NCBI GenBank assembly: GCA_964429795.1
Contig: CAYSCW010000016.1
Coordinates: 1 to 64,000 of the forward strand
From: CAYSCW01 sp964429795
GTDB taxonomy: Bacteria > Acidobacteriota > Aminicenantia > Aminicenantales > Aminicenantaceae
Length of the DNA: 64,000 nucleotides
Direction: 5' to 3'
The notes beneath the pieces were generated by a model. The model saw only the letters and a list, made by a program, of their open reading frames with translations, was not told the DNA's origin and ran no database searches. How positions within the stretch are numbered: the stretch's first letter is position 1; each line of letters starts with the position of its first letter. The position numbers and the translations under genes are program-made. Of this stretch, positions 1 through 9,712 are shown one piece after another.

Positions 1-142
1 GCTGACGAATCAGCTTACCTGACTGTTACTGCATCACGGAAATGGGGATGCTTCCTGTATCAATTGACTCTCCAGTTCAGTACCAGAAGCTGGCACATCG
101 GCGCGGAAGGGCTTACCTTTCGAGTTCGGGTGGAAACAAGCC

Positions 143-1975
143 TTATTTTAATATCAGAAGGGAGAAGGAATCGGGGACAATAATGTACTCACCACTGACA
201 AAACCGCCAACAGCTTCGCCAGGGGTGTCAAAGGAAGCGACTACTCTTGGTGCAACCGGATCGCTGATGTCGATTTTCTTTAAACCTTTTGTCTCCACCG
301 AAACATAGGCATATTTCCCGAAGACAGTGACCCCGTTAGCAAAGCCTTCCATTTCATGTTTTCCGACAACCGTTGGGGCCGATGGATCATTGATATCAAG
401 AACCTGGAGGCCTGAAGGCCCGTCCGCCACATAGGCATAGTCTCCACTCACCGCAACTCCATATGCCATGCCAGGCGTTCTGTAGGATCCGACAAGCTGA
501 GGAGACGAGCGATCACTGATATCAATGACATGAAAACCCGTATCGCTGTTGGCAACGTAGGCGTAATCCTCTCTCACAGCTAATCCGTAGGCAAAACCAG
601 GCATCTCATGAGAACCGACTATCTTTAGATCAGATGTATCGGAGATATCGACGATATGAAATCCGGAATGATCAGCCGTGAGATAGGCATAGTTCCCGCT
701 GACAACGACTGCCCGGGCAACACCCGGCATGCGAAAAGATTGTATCAGTTTGATCTGAGAAGGATCACTGGCATCGAATATCCTCAATGTCCACCTGTCT
801 GTCATATAGGCATAATTCCCGCTGGCAGTCATGCCGTGGACTCCGCGGAAGCGTCCGGCTGTAGCGACATGTCTGGGAGAAGAAAAATCAGTAATATCAA
901 AAACGTTCATACCCGAAAGGTCTCCTGCCGCATACAGGTAACTCCCGACAACAGCAGCCCCAAGGACAGACCCGGGAGTATAATAAAGCCCCTCAGCTAT
1001 AGGTTGAGAGGGGTTGCTTACATCCATAATCTGCAGACCTGCAAAATAATCAATGATGTAGGCATAGTCCCCGCTTACAGCCACTTCCCAGGCTTCATTA
1101 TACATGGTGTATTTGCGCCAGGCAGCCTGAACCGGTTTTTTGGGATCGCTTATGTCTATGATCTGGAAAGCCCCATCATAAAGGTTCCCGATATATGCGC
1201 AATCCCCACTCACAGCTACGCTATGCGCATAACCAGCGGTAACAAAGGAGGCTACCAGAGAGGGCTCAGAGGGATTGCTGATATCAACGACCTGCATGCC
1301 CGGAGAACCATCCGCAACATAAGCATATTCGCCGGATAGAGCGATTCTTTCCGCAGTACCGGAAGTATCGTACGAGCCGACAAGTAAAGGCACGGAGGGA
1401 TTGCTGATGTTTATGACCTGCAAGCCTGCCTCGCCATCTGCCACGTACACATAATCCCCGCTCAGGGCGAGACCTTCGGCCATTCCCGGAGTATCATAAA
1501 CCCCGGCAAGGGCGGGAGAAGAAGGTTTACTGATGTCTATAACCTGTAATCCTGCCTCGCCGTCAACTACAAAGGCAAAATTTCCTCTTACAGCTATGCC
1601 TCTGGACTCTCCAGGAGTGTCAAAGGAGCCTTTGACAACAGGTGCTTCTGGCTCTGAAACATCCACAACCTGCAGTCCGTTAGCTCCGGCAGCGATGAAA
1701 GCGAGGTTATCCTGCAGGGCAATCCCGAAGCCTCCACCGAGAAAGAGCCGGGAAACCAGGGCAGGCTTTTTCTTGTCAGAAACATCCAGAATCTTCAGCC
1801 CGTTCAGGAATGAGCAGAAAGCATAATCGCCTTCTATTTCGATATCATAGGCTTTTGTCCACAGCACGCTGCTAACATAATCCAGGCCTTCCTTTTTGGA
1901 GAGATTGCCGCAGCCTGAATATCCGAGCACAATGGCCAGAATTATTAAAACCGCTCTTCTTACTGTAAACACCAT
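143..1975 (-). CDS. LVIVD-repeat beta-propeller lipoprotein
   Basis: Predicted exported lipoprotein built almost entirely of LVIVD-type repeats. Each repeat is about 40 residues and contains a variant of YAYVADG..GLQVIDISNPS.P; roughly a dozen are visible from residue 45 to the C-terminus, which should fold as one or two beta-propellers. The N-terminus has a hydrophobic stretch ending in GYSGC, a lipobox, so the protein is probably anchored in a membrane on the periplasmic or outer side. I place the start at the ATG at 1975, because AAGGGAG lies 7 bases upstream; a longer frame reaching 2026 has no such site. Its ligand or role is unknown. It is the last of three minus-strand genes for exported proteins. 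Confidence 0.85.
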   Translation of the reverse strand: MVFTVRRAVLIILAIVLGYSGCGNLSKKEGLDYVSSVLWTKAYDIEIEGDYAFCSFLNGLKILDVSDKKKPALVSRLFLGGGFGIALQDNLAFIAAGANGLQVVDVSEPEAPVVKGSFDTPGESRGIAVRGNFAFVVDGEAGLQVIDISKPSSPALAGVYDTPGMAEGLALSGDYVYVADGEAGLQVINISNPSVPLLVGSYDTSGTAERIALSGEYAYVADGSPGMQVVDISNPSEPSLVASFVTAGYAHSVAVSGDCAYIGNLYDGAFQIIDISDPKKPVQAAWRKYTMYNEAWEVAVSGDYAYIIDYFAGLQIMDVSNPSQPIAEGLYYTPGSVLGAAVVGSYLYAAGDLSGMNVFDITDFSSPRHVATAGRFRGVHGMTASGNYAYMTDRWTLRIFDASDPSQIKLIQSFRMPGVARAVVVSGNYAYLTADHSGFHIVDISDTSDLKIVGSHEMPGFAYGLAVREDYAYVANSDTGFHVIDISDRSSPQLVGSYRTPGMAYGVAVSGDYAYVADGPSGLQVLDINDPSAPTVVGKHEMEGFANGVTVFGKYAYVSVETKGLKKIDISDPVAPRVVASFDTPGEAVGGFVSGEYIIVPDSFSLLILK

Positions 1976-2067
1976 GTTATTACTCCCTTTGTGTATGAGA
2001 CTACTACGGTGTGTCGCACCTCGCAAGGATTGACTTTAATCAGAACCATGCCCTTATCCTGAACGGT

Positions 2068-2940
2068 CTAGATTAAAATATCCTCTTTCCAGCCCAGTTT
2101 GATCAGTTCAATTTTGTTGAGATCGCTCGTTCCTATTCCATGCTTAACATCGGCAACCTCTATGTGTTTGGGAACAGGGGGCAGTGCCCTGGACTTCCCC
2201 AGCACTTGGCTGCGTTTAGCCATTATCAGTTTAAGCGCAACTGCATCCACCGCCACCGGATCCTGACCGACAAAGAGACCTTTGTAACTCCACACATACC
2301 TTCGACTGAAATGATGAGGCCCGCGTCCATGGAATTGAGGAGTCAGAGCGCACAGGATATTCAACCGGGTTTTACCTTTAACCATTGGCAGCTTAAACAA
2401 CGCCCCCAGATCTGCGCAGCTATTGGGGTGATAAGCAGGCTGGGATTCTGCAAACATGATGTAATTTTTCAAACAACCGCTCATTCCTGCAAGGTAATGG
2501 GTCCTGAGGGGCCTGACGTTTATGAGTGAGGTCGCTCTCTGAAAAATCGGGTTCGTTCGCACAGTATGATCATCAACATCGATATTTTCCTTCTTAACAC
2601 CCACATCCAACAATCGTTGTTCTATGGCTCTTTCTAACTCTCGAGGCGTGGGAAGGTAAGACCAAACATTGCTCTTTATTCCAACAACTTCATGTGGTTT
2701 GACAAGCTTCTGGAAAGCCTCTTTCACATCTTTCACACCCAGCAACATAGAAACTGCCTCATCCAGCATCTGCTGCACTATATCTCCGTTTATGACTGAG
2801 TTCTGATCTACGGCATCCTTATGGCGGATTAAAACCACCCTGGATTTCTTTTCTGGCTGCATGGAAAACCCCAAGGCAGTTCCTAAAAGAGCAAAGGTAC
2901 TCCTTTGCATAAAATCGCGGCGAGTAATAATCTTTCTCAT
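2068..2940 (-). CDS. DUF362 domain protein with Tat signal
   Basis: DUF362-family protein of about 290 residues. The N-terminus, with TRRDFMQRS followed by a hydrophobic stretch, is a twin-arginine export signal, so the protein is probably folded in the cytoplasm and sent out through Tat. The core has the family features ..GIKSNVW.., an internal segment around HYLAGMSGCLKNY, and ..GQDPVAVDAVALKLI. near the C-terminus. No ferredoxin-type CxxCxxC clusters are visible, unlike in DUF362 proteins fused to 4Fe-4S domains. The biochemical function of the family is not established. The start lies 7 bases from the end of the DUF6599 gene, so the two are probably co-transcribed. Confidence 0.8.
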   Translation of the reverse strand: MRKIITRRDFMQRSTFALLGTALGFSMQPEKKSRVVLIRHKDAVDQNSVINGDIVQQMLDEAVSMLLGVKDVKEAFQKLVKPHEVVGIKSNVWSYLPTPRELERAIEQRLLDVGVKKENIDVDDHTVRTNPIFQRATSLINVRPLRTHYLAGMSGCLKNYIMFAESQPAYHPNSCADLGALFKLPMVKGKTRLNILCALTPQFHGRGPHHFSRRYVWSYKGLFVGQDPVAVDAVALKLIMAKRSQVLGKSRALPPVPKHIEVADVKHGIGTSDLNKIELIKLGWKEDILI

Positions 2941-2947
2941 GTGTGAA

Positions 2948-3850
2948 TCACCTTTTATTGAATTTTATCTCCAATTGAAATGCATGAGCCCACTCCTTAT
3001 CCGGTGCTTCAAATACAACTGCAACTTTGTTCTGTTCAACCTTTGCCATCGTCCATTTTCCATTTTCCATTTGAGCAAAGCCCGAATCCTGCGCTTCTGG
3101 CATGTACGATCCGATGAATGACTTATAGGCCCTTTGCGCACTGGCATTATTTTCGTACTGAATCAGGAGAAGATATGCTGTATTTTCGCTGTCAACCACA
3201 TACTCTGCAAATACGCAGCTGGTTCGGCTGCTGAGATCAAGAATATTCTCACTGGCTATAAAAAAGCGGTTGTTCAGACTGATATTGCTGTGAAAATAAC
3301 TAATTTTTTCTTTCTTGAGATTTTTTGCGGGTAAAGAACCCAGAAGCGCTGGCAGCGTGCCTTCCTGTTTTATCAGCGCAGCCACTACCTTTCCCAGCTC
3401 CAGGATCGCCGGCTGGGCAGCCTGTTCGTCGCCAAAAGCGTTAATAGAGACAAAATAGCGGCCTTTCCAGAATCTGAGCAAGCCGAATCCATATGTTGAT
3501 CCCTGTCCGATACCGGATTCCTCATCTTCACGGTCCAAGGAAAAAATCCCAAATGCTTCCTCTGAAGAATCCATGTCATAAATATCCAGCACGATCTCAT
3601 TCTCACCAGGTCCTGAAAATCTTCTGACGAAAACCTTCTTGAAATCATAAGCCAGATAAAGTTCAGCTCCTCCGTTCATGTAATCAAAGAGGGTTTTCCG
3701 GTCGTATACAGCATCTTCGCCAGAAGCTTTCCAGTTAAGAATTCTCCCAGGAATAGACTGATACAGGTCACCTTCAGACAGATTATTCATCTCTCCCCCA
3801 CTGCAATGGATTAGAAAGCATAAAAACAAGAGAAAATGAATCTTTTTCAT
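2948..3850 (-). CDS. DUF6599 family lipoprotein
   Basis: Short lipoprotein of 300 residues. The signal peptide ends in a lipobox-like FLIHC at residue 16. The body carries the pattern I associate with DUF6599: LFDYMNGGAELYLAYDFKKV near residue 55, then IYDMDSSEEAFGIFS and a GFGLLRFWKGRYFVSI segment. Its function is unknown. It is the promoter-proximal gene of the minus-strand trio, followed immediately by the DUF362 gene. Family naming is from memory of conserved motifs, not from a search. Confidence 0.75.
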   Translation of the reverse strand: MKKIHFLLFLCFLIHCSGGEMNNLSEGDLYQSIPGRILNWKASGEDAVYDRKTLFDYMNGGAELYLAYDFKKVFVRRFSGPGENEIVLDIYDMDSSEEAFGIFSLDREDEESGIGQGSTYGFGLLRFWKGRYFVSINAFGDEQAAQPAILELGKVVAALIKQEGTLPALLGSLPAKNLKKEKISYFHSNISLNNRFFIASENILDLSSRTSCVFAEYVVDSENTAYLLLIQYENNASAQRAYKSFIGSYMPEAQDSGFAQMENGKWTMAKVEQNKVAVVFEAPDKEWAHAFQLEIKFNKR

Positions 3851-4030
3851 GAATGAAATTCTCGCCTCATAAAATCCAACATTTCCTTAAAATATGGGAA
3901 TAAAATAAACTCTGCTTGATAAAAAGTCAAAAACAAAAGCATTCCTTTAAAGGAAAATTTTTATTAATGTGCAGAAAGAAGATGGCATGGAAAACTGTAA
4001 GGGATTTATGGCGATCCACAAAGGAAATAA

Positions 4031-4243
4031 ATCAAATCGGATTCTCAATCGGTAACATTTGGCAAGCAGGGATATTTTTGGCATAATGGGACAGTTTACG
4101 GAGATGCCTCGGGCTTTGCAGGGCTTCTTGAAGAAAAGATCTTTGTCATAGCATTAAATAATGCGCATAACGCGGTAGGTATGTATGAAAAAATAGAAGG
4201 AGGAAAATTTAATGCAAAAAACTACTTCCTATTCAAATCTTAA
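4031..4243 (+). pseudogene. Decayed C-terminal fragment of a beta-lactamase-fold serine hydrolase
   Basis: The open frame between in-frame stops at 4028 and 4241 translates to a stretch containing GYFWHNGTVYGDASGF, then EEKIFVIALNNAHNAVG. This matches the last third of class C beta-lactamase-like hydrolases (the H-x-G third motif, then a G..S segment and a ..V.ALNN strand). The catalytic SxxK and YxN parts are absent and there is no start codon or ribosome site. It is a remnant directly upstream of the dipeptide epimerase gene, whose start lies inside it. A full-length relative sits at 6537-8915 on the other strand. Confidence 0.6.
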
Positions 4244-5333
4244 GATTGAGGACATCAGGATTTTTAAATTTGATATCCCTTTAAAAGACATCTTCCAGAT
4301 TGCCACGATGAGCATAAGCAATGCTCAAAATGTTCTCATCCAGATAAAAACGAATGAGGGTATCGAAGGATGGGGAGAAGCCTCATCATTACGTTCAATT
4401 GTAGGAGAGACCCAGCTCATAAATTTCGCCGCAGCCAAAGAACTGAAGCAAATTTTACTCGGGAAAAATCCACTTGAAATTTCTGGTTTAGTTTATGAAA
4501 TGGATTATTTTTTGCCACATAACACAACAATCAAAAGTGCTTTTGACATGGCGCTCTATGACATTGCTGCTAAAGCTGCCGGGCTTCCATTATACCGGTT
4601 CTTAGGTGGAGAAAAACGCCGAATTGAGACTGATCTGACTATTGGAATCGGTAATCCCGATGAAGCCGGAGATAAGGCATTGGCGGTGAGATCAATGGGT
4701 TTCCGGATGATTAAAGTGAAGCTGGGAATTAACTATGAAGATGACCACAGGAGGTTGAAAAATATTCGCAAGGCTGTCGGCGACGAACCAATTCTTCGCA
4801 TAGATGCCAATCAAGGATGGGACAGGGTCTCAGCCGTAAAGAGTCTGAATGCTTTTGAAGAATTTATGATCGAGTTTTGCGAACAGCCCTGTCGTGCTTA
4901 TGATTTACAGGGAATGAAATTTGTCAGCGATCATACTCCCATCCCTGTAATGGCGGATGAGTCATTATCCTCCATATATGATGCTTTAAATATCATTCAA
5001 CAAGATGCGGCTCCGTATTTCAACATCAAATTTTCAAAATCAGGCGGCCTTTGCAATGCTCGAAAAATAGCCCATATTGCAGAGGCGGGTGGGCGTCCCT
5101 GTATGATCGGATGCATGTCGGAAACGAAATTGGGTATTACTGCGGCGGCACACTTTGCATTATCCAATAAGATTTTTAAATTTTTTGATTTAGATTCCTT
5201 TTTCGAGCATGCAGAAAATCCGATTGCGGGTGGAGTGAGTGTTGAGAATGGGATAATCGACGTTCCCGAGGATGCCGGGATTGGGGCTTATCCTGATCCG
5301 GATTATGTGGAGAGATTAGAGGAGGTGAAATAA
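4212..5333 (+). CDS. Dipeptide epimerase (enolase superfamily)
   Basis: Enolase-superfamily enzyme, most likely an L-Ala-D/L-Glu-type dipeptide epimerase acting in the cytoplasm on murein-derived dipeptides. Visible catalytic parts: the KVK pair near residue 170, DAN and EQP metal ligands (RIDANQGW, FCEQP), ADES, a second-face lysine in KFSKSGG, and the DxD motif (FFDLDSFF) that in this family holds the substrate alpha-ammonium group. The length (373) is normal. The start is supported by AGGAGG about 7 bases upstream. The stop overlaps the start of the next gene (TAATG), so translation of the PLP enzyme is coupled. The exact dipeptide specificity cannot be read from sequence. Confidence 0.88.
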   Translation: MQKTTSYSNLKIEDIRIFKFDIPLKDIFQIATMSISNAQNVLIQIKTNEGIEGWGEASSLRSIVGETQLINFAAAKELKQILLGKNPLEISGLVYEMDYFLPHNTTIKSAFDMALYDIAAKAAGLPLYRFLGGEKRRIETDLTIGIGNPDEAGDKALAVRSMGFRMIKVKLGINYEDDHRRLKNIRKAVGDEPILRIDANQGWDRVSAVKSLNAFEEFMIEFCEQPCRAYDLQGMKFVSDHTPIPVMADESLSSIYDALNIIQQDAAPYFNIKFSKSGGLCNARKIAHIAEAGGRPCMIGCMSETKLGITAAAHFALSNKIFKFFDLDSFFEHAENPIAGGVSVENGIIDVPEDAGIGAYPDPDYVERLEEVK

Positions 5334-6430
5334 TGTTAGGCCCCCCATTGAAATTCGTTGAGAGAAATTATGTCATCTACGAGAATAAAAAACTCCTTTA
5401 TTTTGGTGGGATTGACTATCATCGAATGTCAAATAACCCGGAGATTCTGCGAGTCTTTTCTGAAGCTGCATTCGAGTACGGCTTAAGTCCGACAGGATCC
5501 CGGACTACCACTGGTAATCATCCGCTTTATATCAAGTTAGAAAAAAAGGTGGCTGAATTTTTTGATACGGAATCTGCCGTGGTTTTTGCCAGCGGGTATT
5601 TAGCCAACATAATTCTGCTTCAGGTGATTGCCAGAGATTTTGATGTTTTTGTTCTTGACAAAGTGTCTCATTCCAGCATCGTCGATGCAGCCATGCAGTT
5701 TGACAAGAAGATCGTCTATTTTGAACATCTTCAGACCCAGGATCTAGATGAAAAGCTCAAAAAACACCTAAAAGGATCTTCTAAGCCATTGATCATGACC
5801 GACGGTGTGTTCTCGGCTCGCGGAGAAATTCCCCCGCTTGACGAATATGTACAGGTCATGGAAGGCTATGAGGCAAAACTGCTGATCGATGATGCGCATG
5901 GTATGGCAGTGGTAGGCCCCACTGGTAAGGGAAGCTGGGAGGAGAAGGGAATTGCTAGAGATTTGGCGTATCAAACTGGTACATTAAGCAAGGGATTTGG
6001 AGTTTTTGGTGGAATTATTCCCGGAGAAACTGACTTGATTCAAGAAATCCATCAAAAAAGTTCAGCTTTTGTGGGAAGCACGGGTTTATCGCTTCCGTTG
6101 GCTGCGGCAGCAATTCACTCCATTGATCATTTGGAATCGAAAAAAAATATCATCAGAGAATTACAGGAACGATCGATTGAACTAAAGGAGAAATTCCGTA
6201 AACTGGGATTCGATATCCCCCTATCGCCTGCTCCGATTATATCCATCACATTTTATGATGAAGAAAAAAATAATAGACTGTTTCGTACTCTTATAGAAAA
6301 GGGAATCTATCCACCCTTTATCAACTATCCCGGAGCACCTCCCGGTGGTCATTTTCGATTCGCCATTTCAAGTAATCATACACCTTCGGATATAGATTTA
6401 CTCTATTACACTATTGCATCGGCGATGTGA
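5333..6430 (+). CDS. AONS-like alpha-oxoamine synthase / class II aminotransferase
   Basis: PLP-dependent fold-type I enzyme of the 8-amino-7-oxononanoate synthase / 2-amino-3-ketobutyrate ligase group. The signatures are the SHSSIVDA segment, DDAHGMAVVG (PLP ring aspartate and histidine) and GTLSKGFGVFGG with the Schiff-base lysine. At 365 residues it is slightly short for AONS (about 385), and the N-terminus begins close to the catalytic core. There are no other biotin genes nearby. Its overlap with the dipeptide epimerase suggests it uses an amino acid released from peptides rather than making biotin; that is inference. Confidence 0.8.
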   Translation: MLGPPLKFVERNYVIYENKKLLYFGGIDYHRMSNNPEILRVFSEAAFEYGLSPTGSRTTTGNHPLYIKLEKKVAEFFDTESAVVFASGYLANIILLQVIARDFDVFVLDKVSHSSIVDAAMQFDKKIVYFEHLQTQDLDEKLKKHLKGSSKPLIMTDGVFSARGEIPPLDEYVQVMEGYEAKLLIDDAHGMAVVGPTGKGSWEEKGIARDLAYQTGTLSKGFGVFGGIIPGETDLIQEIHQKSSAFVGSTGLSLPLAAAAIHSIDHLESKKNIIRELQERSIELKEKFRKLGFDIPLSPAPIISITFYDEEKNNRLFRTLIEKGIYPPFINYPGAPPGGHFRFAISSNHTPSDIDLLYYTIASAM

Positions 6431-6536
6431 TGTCAGAAATTTACCGGTTCTCCTCCAGATGCTGAACATGCAGGAAAACTTGATTGAAGACTGGCTCAAA
6501 CTATGGGCTTTTCCGGATTGACGAACGTGCAACATC

Positions 6537-8915
6537 CTATGGCTGTTGTTGTGATGAGAGTATCTCCCCAAAGGTGAGGTTCAGTATGGGATATTTCTCC
6601 CAACCCTTGTAGTCGAAGTGCCACCACTCAAGCGGACAGACAGAAAATCCCTCCTCTTTCATAGTGTTACGGAGGAGGTCTCGGTGCCAGCGTTGAAGCG
6701 ACGTTCCTCCCATGTAATAGGCGTTAGAGCGGTCAGTTGTCTCATCTATTCTGCTTGTCATCTCCACCGGCTCATTTGTCTCAAGTTCATACAGAGTAAG
6801 CTCCACAGCGCATCCCCGGTTTTGAGGCAATCCTTCGGCTGGATCGGCCACGAAAAGCTTTTTGTCTTCAGGTGTTGCGTCCCAGATCATTCTGGTCACA
6901 TACCACGGTTGGTAGGCATCGGTGATCATAAGTCCATAGCCTTGTTTTTTAAGCTTCTCATGCACCCGCATCAGGGCTTCGGCTGCCGGCCTTTGTAGGA
7001 AAGCTTTTGGCTTCTCATAGACCGCTGCCTGCAGGAAGTTGTTGGTTGAAGCATAGATGAGATCGATCCTTATGCTGGAATCAAGCAGCGATATATCCAC
7101 CAATTCAGGCTTGAGAAAGTCTCCTTCCTCCCCTGGTGGTTCGACTGCAAGCGCTGCCTCTCTCAGTTCCGCAACGGATTTGAGCGGAGTGATGATGAAT
7201 GGTTGTTTTTTTTGCGATCCGACAGATCGACCTTTGAACACCACACCGGCGGCTTTCACTTCTTCAGCCACACCATTTTCATTACGCCTGAATATGAGCT
7301 TTTCCCCCAGATAGAGTCCATAATCGGGGAAGGCGAAAACATTTTCAGATATCTCTTCCAGGGGATAGCAGAAGAACCACTCAATCAGCGCCTGGAGCTT
7401 TCCCTCCCTCTCCAGGATGTAAAGGATGTTGTGATCCCAGCCATACTCGCCGATCAGCCCCTTCCATCTCTCAGGCACAGGTTCAGGCTTTTGCGGTTCT
7501 ACGCGTTGAAAAGTCAGATCACCTAATTTGAGATTTTGACCCTCCACTTCGATCTCAATGCCATAGTCCAGGGGATCATCGACGATAAGCTTATCGCCAA
7601 AAGACCTCAATTCGCGCAGATTATTTGTCGCCATCAAGAACAACCGGCCGTCTTGTTCTATAAGATCGATTTTGCGCTCGCCGCTCATATATCTTCCTCC
7701 CAGCCGGCGGGCCAGTACCGGATCAACGGAATCGGTCAGCTTCGATTCAGGAAGAGGCTCTTTTTTTTGAACAGACAGCATTAGCTGATGGGCACGATTG
7801 GCAATACGGGTGACTACCGAGTAGGCGGCATCCTTGGTGGTTACAACAACCACTCCTAACTTGGCTTCGGGAAGGGCTGACAGCTGGGTAGCAAATCCAT
7901 AGATAATTCCATCATGATGGACTTGTCTATAACCCTCGAGCTCTGAGATGATGAATCCAAATCCAAAACGGAGTCTTTCTCCTGGAAAAGCGAACTGGGG
8001 TGTCCACATCTCTTCCAGAGATTCGGGTTTTAGGACCCGACCTTTCTTCCCTTTTCCTCCATTGAAGAGGACGCTGATGAATTTTGCCAGGTCGGTTACC
8101 GATGAGTACATACATCCAGCCGGGGCCATGCCCAACTCAAAAGTGGGCGCTTTAAAGACTCTGCCGTCCAGCGTCCACATATACGCTGTAGCCAGATCCT
8201 TCATCAGGTGTTTATCGGATCCAAACGCGCTTCTTTCAAGTCCCATGGGCTCAAGGACTTGTTGTTTCAGGTACTCCGGAAAAGGCTTTCCTTGAGTGTA
8301 TTCAAGAAGGTAGCCAACCACACTGACTCCGGCATTGGAATATTTCAACCTTGTTCCGGGTTCATAGACAAGCTCTGTCTCGTTCAGGCTAGCAACGGTC
8401 GGGGCCAGCGATGATTCAGTATCGTCAAAGTAACTTCCTGCCGGCGGTTCCCTGAGAAGACCCGAGTGGTGAGACATGAGCTGGCGGAGGGTAATGGGCT
8501 TTCCATAGGGATTCTGCGGCCTGAAATCGGGAAGATATTCAGTGATATCCGTATCCAGGTCAAGCTGGCCTTTCTCCACAAGCTGCATGATAGCAATATC
8601 GGTGAACATCTTAGACACCGAGCCTATACGGTAGATGGTTTCTGCTGTGGCCGGAAGCTTCTCTTCAGGATCTGCCCACCCGAAACCTTTGGCCCACACG
8701 ATTTCCTGGTCGTCTACCAGAGAGATGGATAAGGCTGGAAGATCCTTACTTTTCATTTCGTGCTGGATAAGCTTTTCCAGTGCTTCTGCAGCTTGGGCAT
8801 ACTCGGGCTTGGGTCCGATGACCGAGGGCTCTGTTTTGCATCCTGTGGTTAATAAAAGGGAAATAAGAAAGAAAAGGATGATCTGTCCGATGGACTTTGC
8901 ATGTCTTTTTTTCAT
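6537..8915 (-). CDS. Lipoprotein fusion: beta-lactamase-fold hydrolase + degenerate VanX-like (M15D) domain
   Basis: 792-residue lipoprotein (lipobox LLLTTGC). Residues about 40-385 form a class C beta-lactamase-like serine hydrolase with SVSK (SxxK), YSN and HHDG motifs intact. A linker of about 170 residues resembles the small beta-rich domain often found after such hydrolases. From about residue 600 to the end is a D-Ala-D-Ala dipeptidase domain (DAYQPWYVTRMIWDATP, RGCAVELTL, EWWHFDY). In VanX the zinc is held by SxHxxGxAxD and ExxH; here the first His reads Gln (PQNRGCAVEL), the Asp reads Glu, and the substrate-binding Arg (DxYRP) reads Gln. The dipeptidase half is therefore probably inactive or altered. 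The start has GGAGG 8 bases upstream. Confidence 0.85.
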   Translation of the reverse strand: MKKRHAKSIGQIILFFLISLLLTTGCKTEPSVIGPKPEYAQAAEALEKLIQHEMKSKDLPALSISLVDDQEIVWAKGFGWADPEEKLPATAETIYRIGSVSKMFTDIAIMQLVEKGQLDLDTDITEYLPDFRPQNPYGKPITLRQLMSHHSGLLREPPAGSYFDDTESSLAPTVASLNETELVYEPGTRLKYSNAGVSVVGYLLEYTQGKPFPEYLKQQVLEPMGLERSAFGSDKHLMKDLATAYMWTLDGRVFKAPTFELGMAPAGCMYSSVTDLAKFISVLFNGGKGKKGRVLKPESLEEMWTPQFAFPGERLRFGFGFIISELEGYRQVHHDGIIYGFATQLSALPEAKLGVVVVTTKDAAYSVVTRIANRAHQLMLSVQKKEPLPESKLTDSVDPVLARRLGGRYMSGERKIDLIEQDGRLFLMATNNLRELRSFGDKLIVDDPLDYGIEIEVEGQNLKLGDLTFQRVEPQKPEPVPERWKGLIGEYGWDHNILYILEREGKLQALIEWFFCYPLEEISENVFAFPDYGLYLGEKLIFRRNENGVAEEVKAAGVVFKGRSVGSQKKQPFIITPLKSVAELREAALAVEPPGEEGDFLKPELVDISLLDSSIRIDLIYASTNNFLQAAVYEKPKAFLQRPAAEALMRVHEKLKKQGYGLMITDAYQPWYVTRMIWDATPEDKKLFVADPAEGLPQNRGCAVELTLYELETNEPVEMTSRIDETTDRSNAYYMGGTSLQRWHRDLLRNTMKEEGFSVCPLEWWHFDYKGWEKYPILNLTFGEILSSQQQP

Positions 8916-9137
8916 CTCAGCTACCTCCGGATTTTTTATTTTTATCTCTATTTATGAAGTTCGTCAGGAACTCGATAGAGATCAAATCATAAAGCAGTCT
9001 TAGATTATTAAAATTTGAGAGACCTTTGTCAATCCGCAGTTCATGATTAAATGGCCCGTATTGCTACAAATATTTGGATAAGAAGCTAAATTTTAAATTT
9101 CAGCAAGGAACCGTGAGAGATCCCGCCCATCATCTCT

Positions 9138-9371
9138 GTGGCAATTTTGTTATATGGCATGAATCTTGATTCAAATCCTGTGGAGACATCGATGGAGAGA
9201 AACAAATTACGAAGCCTTTTATTGCTGGATCTATGCGCTTTTGCTGTCACGCTTTATGATGGGCAGTCTCGCAAAGAACTCCTGAAGGAATACGAGCTGG
9301 CCTATGACATTGCAAAAAAATACGATCTGCCCCAACTCCATACCTATAAGGAATTCATAGAGCGCTTATAG
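9138..9371 (+). CDS. Small hypothetical ORF, possibly a remnant
   Basis: An open frame of 77 codons beginning with GTG. The translation is amphipathic and looks protein-like (ERNKLRSLLLLDLCAF, KELLKEYELAYDIAKKYDL), unlike most shadow frames here, and no longer competing gene covers it. I see no ribosome-binding site before the GTG and recognise no family. It could be the surviving C-terminus of a longer gene whose 5' part has decayed in the AT-rich region 8916-9137. Confidence 0.35.
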   Translation: MAILLYGMNLDSNPVETSMERNKLRSLLLLDLCAFAVTLYDGQSRKELLKEYELAYDIAKKYDLPQLHTYKEFIERL

Positions 9372-9712
9372 ATCAGGGATTGAATGCGCTGATTCATTTT
9401 AAAAACAGCGCTCCTATCCAAACTCAAAATTGTCTAATCTCTTTACACTCATGACCTTCTTCTGCCATCAGGCTGGCCTTGCTGAGCCCGGCTGATAGTC
9501 TGGAGTGCAAACAATGATAAAAAATAATTGGTTGGAGATGACAGGCGAAAAAGTGGATTCGCTGAAATGGAACAAGCAAAAGCCTAATCATGGACTTCAG
9601 ACCAGTCTTCTGCTATAAATAGGATTCTATCCAAGATGAGCCTTTATCTGAAAAAAGAACAATCCGATCCATCAAAAATGAACAAGGATCCCTTTTTTTA
9701 GGAGAAATCAGA
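9372..9712. other. Intergenic, no recognised feature
   Basis: This 341-base stretch precedes the acid phosphatase gene. I see no open frame with coding character, no RNA gene and no clear promoter. Only the AGGAGA site just before 9713 is functional-looking. Confidence 0.5.

Noticed and set aside
32..45. CATCACGGAAATGG shared with 10482-10495
   Set aside because: Only 14 bases match and the flanks differ, too short to call a repeat element without a genome-wide count.
656..1339. 227-codon plus-strand frame opposite the LVIVD gene
   Set aside because: It mirrors the repeat structure of the gene on the other strand and has no ribosome site; it is a shadow of a repetitive gene.
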